The position numbers were made by a program, and so were the translations under genes. Shown in pieces: positions 61,880 through 64,000 of a DNA stretch of 64,000 nt; position 1 is the first letter of the stretch; the number at the start of each line of letters is the position of its first letter. Location: positions 186,001 through 250,000 of the forward strand of contig NZ_CCAE010000002.1 of assembly GCF_000723405.1 (NCBI RefSeq), read 5' to 3'. The notes beneath the pieces were generated by a model, which was not told the origin of the DNA, made no database searches, and saw only the letters and a list, made by a program, of their open reading frames with translations. The stretch is from Hydrogenophaga intermedia. GTDB taxonomy: Bacteria > Pseudomonadota > Gammaproteobacteria > Burkholderiales > Burkholderiaceae_C.

Positions 61880-63214
61880 TCATATCGATTCCGTTGCTTG
61901 TGAGGGTTTTTCCAGTGGTAGCGGTCGCTGCGTCCATCTCAGCAGCGCCAGGCCCACGGCGGCCGAGAACAGCGAGGCAAGGAAGATGCCGATCTTGGCG
62001 CTGTCCATCAAAGGCCCGCTCAGCGCGAGATTGGCGATGAATAGCGCCATCGTGAAGCCGATGCCGGCCAGGCAGCTACCGCCGGCCATGGCGCCCCAGC
62101 CCAGATCCCCGGGGCGCGTCGCCAGGCCGCTGCGCAAGGCCAGCCAGCCAAACAGAAGAATCCCGGCCGGCTTGCCGAGGGCGAATCCAAAGAACACCGC
62201 CGCCGCCACTGGCCGATCCACGTTGGTCCACGAAAGCGCCAGGCCCGCATTCGCGAGCGCGAACACCGGCATGACGCCGAAGCTGACCCAGGGGTGCAAC
62301 GCCATCTCCAGTCGCTCGACGGGTGACAGCGATTCTCGGGCGGCCGTCTCGGCCGCCAGCAAGGTCTTGCGATCGCTTGTGCGTCCGCTGCCCTGACTGC
62401 CCGTCGGGTGGGCGATGACCTGTCCCAAAATGGCGTAGAGCCGGTTGTCGCTGACCCAGCGCGTCGCGGGGGTCATCAGCCCGAGGATCACGCCCGTGAC
62501 GGTGGCGTGCAGTCCGGCTGCATCGATGGCCAACCAGGTGGCCGCCCCCATGACCACATAGATCGAAACGCTGCGCACACCGGCACCGGCCAACAGGCGC
62601 AGGATGGCGATGCACAGGGCCGCCAGGGCAAGCATGCCCCAATCCATGCCATGGCTGTATCCGATGGCGACCACCAGGATGGCGCCGATGTCATCCACGA
62701 TCGCCAGGAACAGCATGAACACCCGCAGACTGTGCGGGATGCGCGTGCCCAGCAAGGCCAGGCAGGCAATGACGAACGCCGTGTCGGTGGCCATGACGAT
62801 GCCCCAGCCGTGCGCGCCGGCTTGTCCCCACTGCAGCGCCAGGTAGACGGCAGCGGGCGCCATCATGCCGCCCAATGCCGCGGCGATGGACAGGGCTGCC
62901 ATGCGCGGGTCGCGCATCTCGCCCAGCACGGCTTCGCGCTTGAGTTCGAGCGCGACGAGAAAGAAGAACAGCGTCATCAGTCCGTCGTTGATCCAGTCCT
63001 TCAACGTACGGCCCAAGGCCATGTCGCCCAGCCTCAGCTCAAGCCGTGTTTCCCAGATGCCGAGGAAGGCGTCGGCCCATGGCGAGTTCGACAGCACGAG
63101 CGCTGCGAGGGTGAACACGAGCAAGACGGCGCCACCTGCTGCCTCAATATGCAGGAACCTGACAAACGGGGGCGAGATGCGGTCAATGAATACGCGAGGG
63201 AGTCGAACGGACAT
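61880..63214 (-). CDS. nhaA: Na+/H+ antiporter NhaA
   Basis: 444 aa, within the family range. About 12 membrane helices. The transport-site residues are visible as ATDTAFVIA (Asp of TM IV) and LAIVDDIGAILVVA (the DD pair of TM V); LKDWINDGLMTLFFFLVALELKREA is the N-terminal signature. It exchanges Na+ for H+ in pH and salt homeostasis. I start at MSVRLPRVFIDR (63214); the upstream frame is spacer. Convergent with the PAS gene. Confidence 0.95.
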   Translation of the reverse strand: MSVRLPRVFIDRISPPFVRFLHIEAAGGAVLLVFTLAALVLSNSPWADAFLGIWETRLELRLGDMALGRTLKDWINDGLMTLFFFLVALELKREAVLGEMRDPRMAALSIAAALGGMMAPAAVYLALQWGQAGAHGWGIVMATDTAFVIACLALLGTRIPHSLRVFMLFLAIVDDIGAILVVAIGYSHGMDWGMLALAALCIAILRLLAGAGVRSVSIYVVMGAATWLAIDAAGLHATVTGVILGLMTPATRWVSDNRLYAILGQVIAHPTGSQGSGRTSDRKTLLAAETAARESLSPVERLEMALHPWVSFGVMPVFALANAGLALSWTNVDRPVAAAVFFGFALGKPAGILLFGWLALRSGLATRPGDLGWGAMAGGSCLAGIGFTMALFIANLALSGPLMDSAKIGIFLASLFSAAVGLALLRWTQRPLPLEKPSQATESI

Positions 63215-63288
63215 GGGGGATCCAACCGAAATGTGTGCTTTCGATGACTCCCGGGGTGCGCGCCTGAGCTGCGTCTCCCAACACACTG

Positions 63289-63558
63289 CTACCGGGCGTC
63301 ATCGTGGCGGAACAGATCAACGAAGGCCAGCAGGATGGCCGCACCAAAGAACGACACCAGCAGCGCCGGCAGGCTGAAGTGCTCGGGGCTGAGGGTCCCC
63401 GCGCCCAGCAGCGGTGAGAGGAGCCAGCCGCCGGCAATGGCACCCACCATGCCGACGAAGACGTTCACGATCAGGCCCTGCCGCTCGTTGGACCACAGGA
63501 GCATGTTGGCCAGCCAGCCGATGACTCCGCCAACGATGAGCCACGTGACCAAGTTCAT
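63289..63558 (-). CDS. GlsB/YeaQ/YmgE-family membrane protein
   Basis: 89 aa from MNLVTWLIVGGVIGWLA. Three predicted membrane helices with glycine-rich packing (VGGVIGWLANMLL, VGMVGAIAGGWLL, SFFGAAILLAFVDLF). This is the transglycosylase-associated/GlsB family, commonly stress-induced, of unknown biochemical role. It lies 75 bp upstream of nhaA on the same strand and may be co-transcribed. Confidence 0.87.
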   Translation of the reverse strand: MNLVTWLIVGGVIGWLANMLLWSNERQGLIVNVFVGMVGAIAGGWLLSPLLGAGTLSPEHFSLPALLVSFFGAAILLAFVDLFRHDDAR

Positions 63559-63749
63559 TCGCACGGCGCCTGACAAGAGAAGTGGGCAGCGCTGGGCCGC
63601 AGGAGACGCTGGCTGTGCTCGATGCGTTCGGACAGCGCCTTTACCAGCGGAATCGAACGCCTGGGCTCCGACGTTCCATATGGTGCAAACACAAGTATGC
63701 GGATTGCACGAGGATCGATCTGTGCGCTGGCGAACGCAGCCGCGCCAAC

Positions 63750-63774
63750 AAAAAAGCCCCTGCATTGCAGGGGC
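63750..63774 (-). terminator. Intrinsic terminator facing left
   Basis: GCCCCTGC and GCAGGGGC form a perfect 8-bp stem around ATT. On the minus strand the stem is followed by six T. No protein gene within the window feeds it, so its transcript starts further right. Confidence 0.8.
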
Positions 63775-63943
63775 GTGAGATTCGCTGGCGGTGGAGGTAG
63801 GACGCAGCGAACCACTCTCAGTTGGATTTTTCGCTATCCAGCGCACTTTTTTTTCTGCTCTGCAGCCTTCAAAAAGCGCGCGCGCACGCACATACGCGCG
63901 TCGCAATTTTCGTGCCTCAATTGAAGTGGTCTTCCGTATCAGC

Positions 63944-63973
63944 GGTTCCCCCTAGGTTCCCTTTTCGGTTCCC
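63944..63973. repeat. Three GGTTCCC direct repeats at helical-turn spacing
   Basis: GGTTCCC occurs at 63944-63950, 63955-63961 and 63967-63973, with start-to-start distances of 11 and 12 bp. Repeats on one face of the helix are typical of protein-binding iterons or integrase arm sites. Confidence 0.55.
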
Positions 63974-64000
63974 CTCAAAAGTTTTGAAGCTGCTCTGCTG

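Larger units (their letters stand above)
63559..64000. other. Right-end region without a supported gene
   Basis: 442 bp with no ORF showing coding character. It holds a leftward terminator (63750-63774), an inverted repeat TTCGCTG/CAGCGAA (63781-63787 and 63805-63811), a hairpin TGGAT/ATCCA (63823-63840), an AT/GC-alternating tract (GCGCGCGCGC near 63880) and three GGTTCCC repeats (63944-63973). The terminator implies a transcript entering from the right, perhaps a small RNA or a gene beyond the window. Confidence 0.5.

Noticed and set aside
63776-64000. Possible tmRNA or tRNA 3' end (CCTCCACC-like sequence on the minus strand)
   Set aside because: No CCA end in register, no T-arm pairing and no tag-peptide region could be found in the available bases.

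Overview
The window is GC-rich, tightly packed bacterial chromosome with a betaproteobacterial (Burkholderiales, most likely Comamonadaceae) gene complement. Support for this comes from the neighbourhood accB-accC-prmA-DUF3426-pfkB, an AAKKAPAKK-repeat histone H1-like protein beside nrdB/nrdA, then ampD-pilR-pilS-PP0621-ccsA next to ffh. Mpl, a rhodanese-ChrB/ChrA pair and GATAAT/TACAAT-type -10 boxes close to start codons fit the same group. The genus is not determined; Hydrogenophaga-like is only a guess. No rRNA, tRNA, IS element or CRISPR array was recognised.

Layout. 1-4.55 kb (minus strand): a cut-off acyltransferase, mtgA, a TonB-like protein, an RNB exoribonuclease and a YqiA-type esterase. 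4.57-12.3 kb (plus): rodA, a beta-hydroxyacid dehydrogenase whose 5' end carries a GC-rich hairpin repeat, tldD, chrB-chrA, and a DAHP synthase gene (aroG) behind an aromatic-rich leader peptide and attenuator. 12.3-20 kb: mpl (minus), then a conserved unknown, a TlpA-like thioredoxin, accB-accC-prmA, a DUF3426 protein and a PfkB kinase. 20-30.4 kb (minus): histone-like protein, nrdB, nrdA with tandem NrdR boxes, ampD, pilR, pilS, a PP0621 protein and a CcsA-like protein. 30.5-35.6 kb (plus): ffh, upp, a large FtsX/YbbP-type permease and a truncated haemoglobin. 35.6-38.5 kb (minus): an orphan, a DUF3047 lipoprotein, an Smr protein and radC. 38.5-42.2 kb (plus): fkpB-ispH-serS and a YihY protein. 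42.2-46.9 kb (minus): an arginine deiminase operon (YfcC-type antiporter, arcA, arcB, arcC) behind a perfect FNR/ANR-type site.

47-64 kb looks more accessory. It holds a CHASE4 sensor kinase whose 3' end runs over the remnant of an antisense gene, a tiny membrane protein overlapping an 8.3-kb cyclic beta-1,2-glucan synthase-like gene, a PRC-barrel/BON/glycine-zipper envelope-stress trio, two consecutive Crp/Fnr-type regulators, an AT-richer patch with a PAS-PAS protein lacking an output domain, nhaA and a YeaQ-type membrane protein. The last 440 bases have no supported gene but contain a terminator facing left and three GGTTCCC repeats at helical-turn spacing.

The most notable signals are the aromatic leader peptide/attenuator before aroG, and a recurrent architecture in which a -10-like hexamer sits 6-9 nt upstream of a start codon that lacks a Shine-Dalgarno sequence, implying many leaderless or near-leaderless mRNAs.
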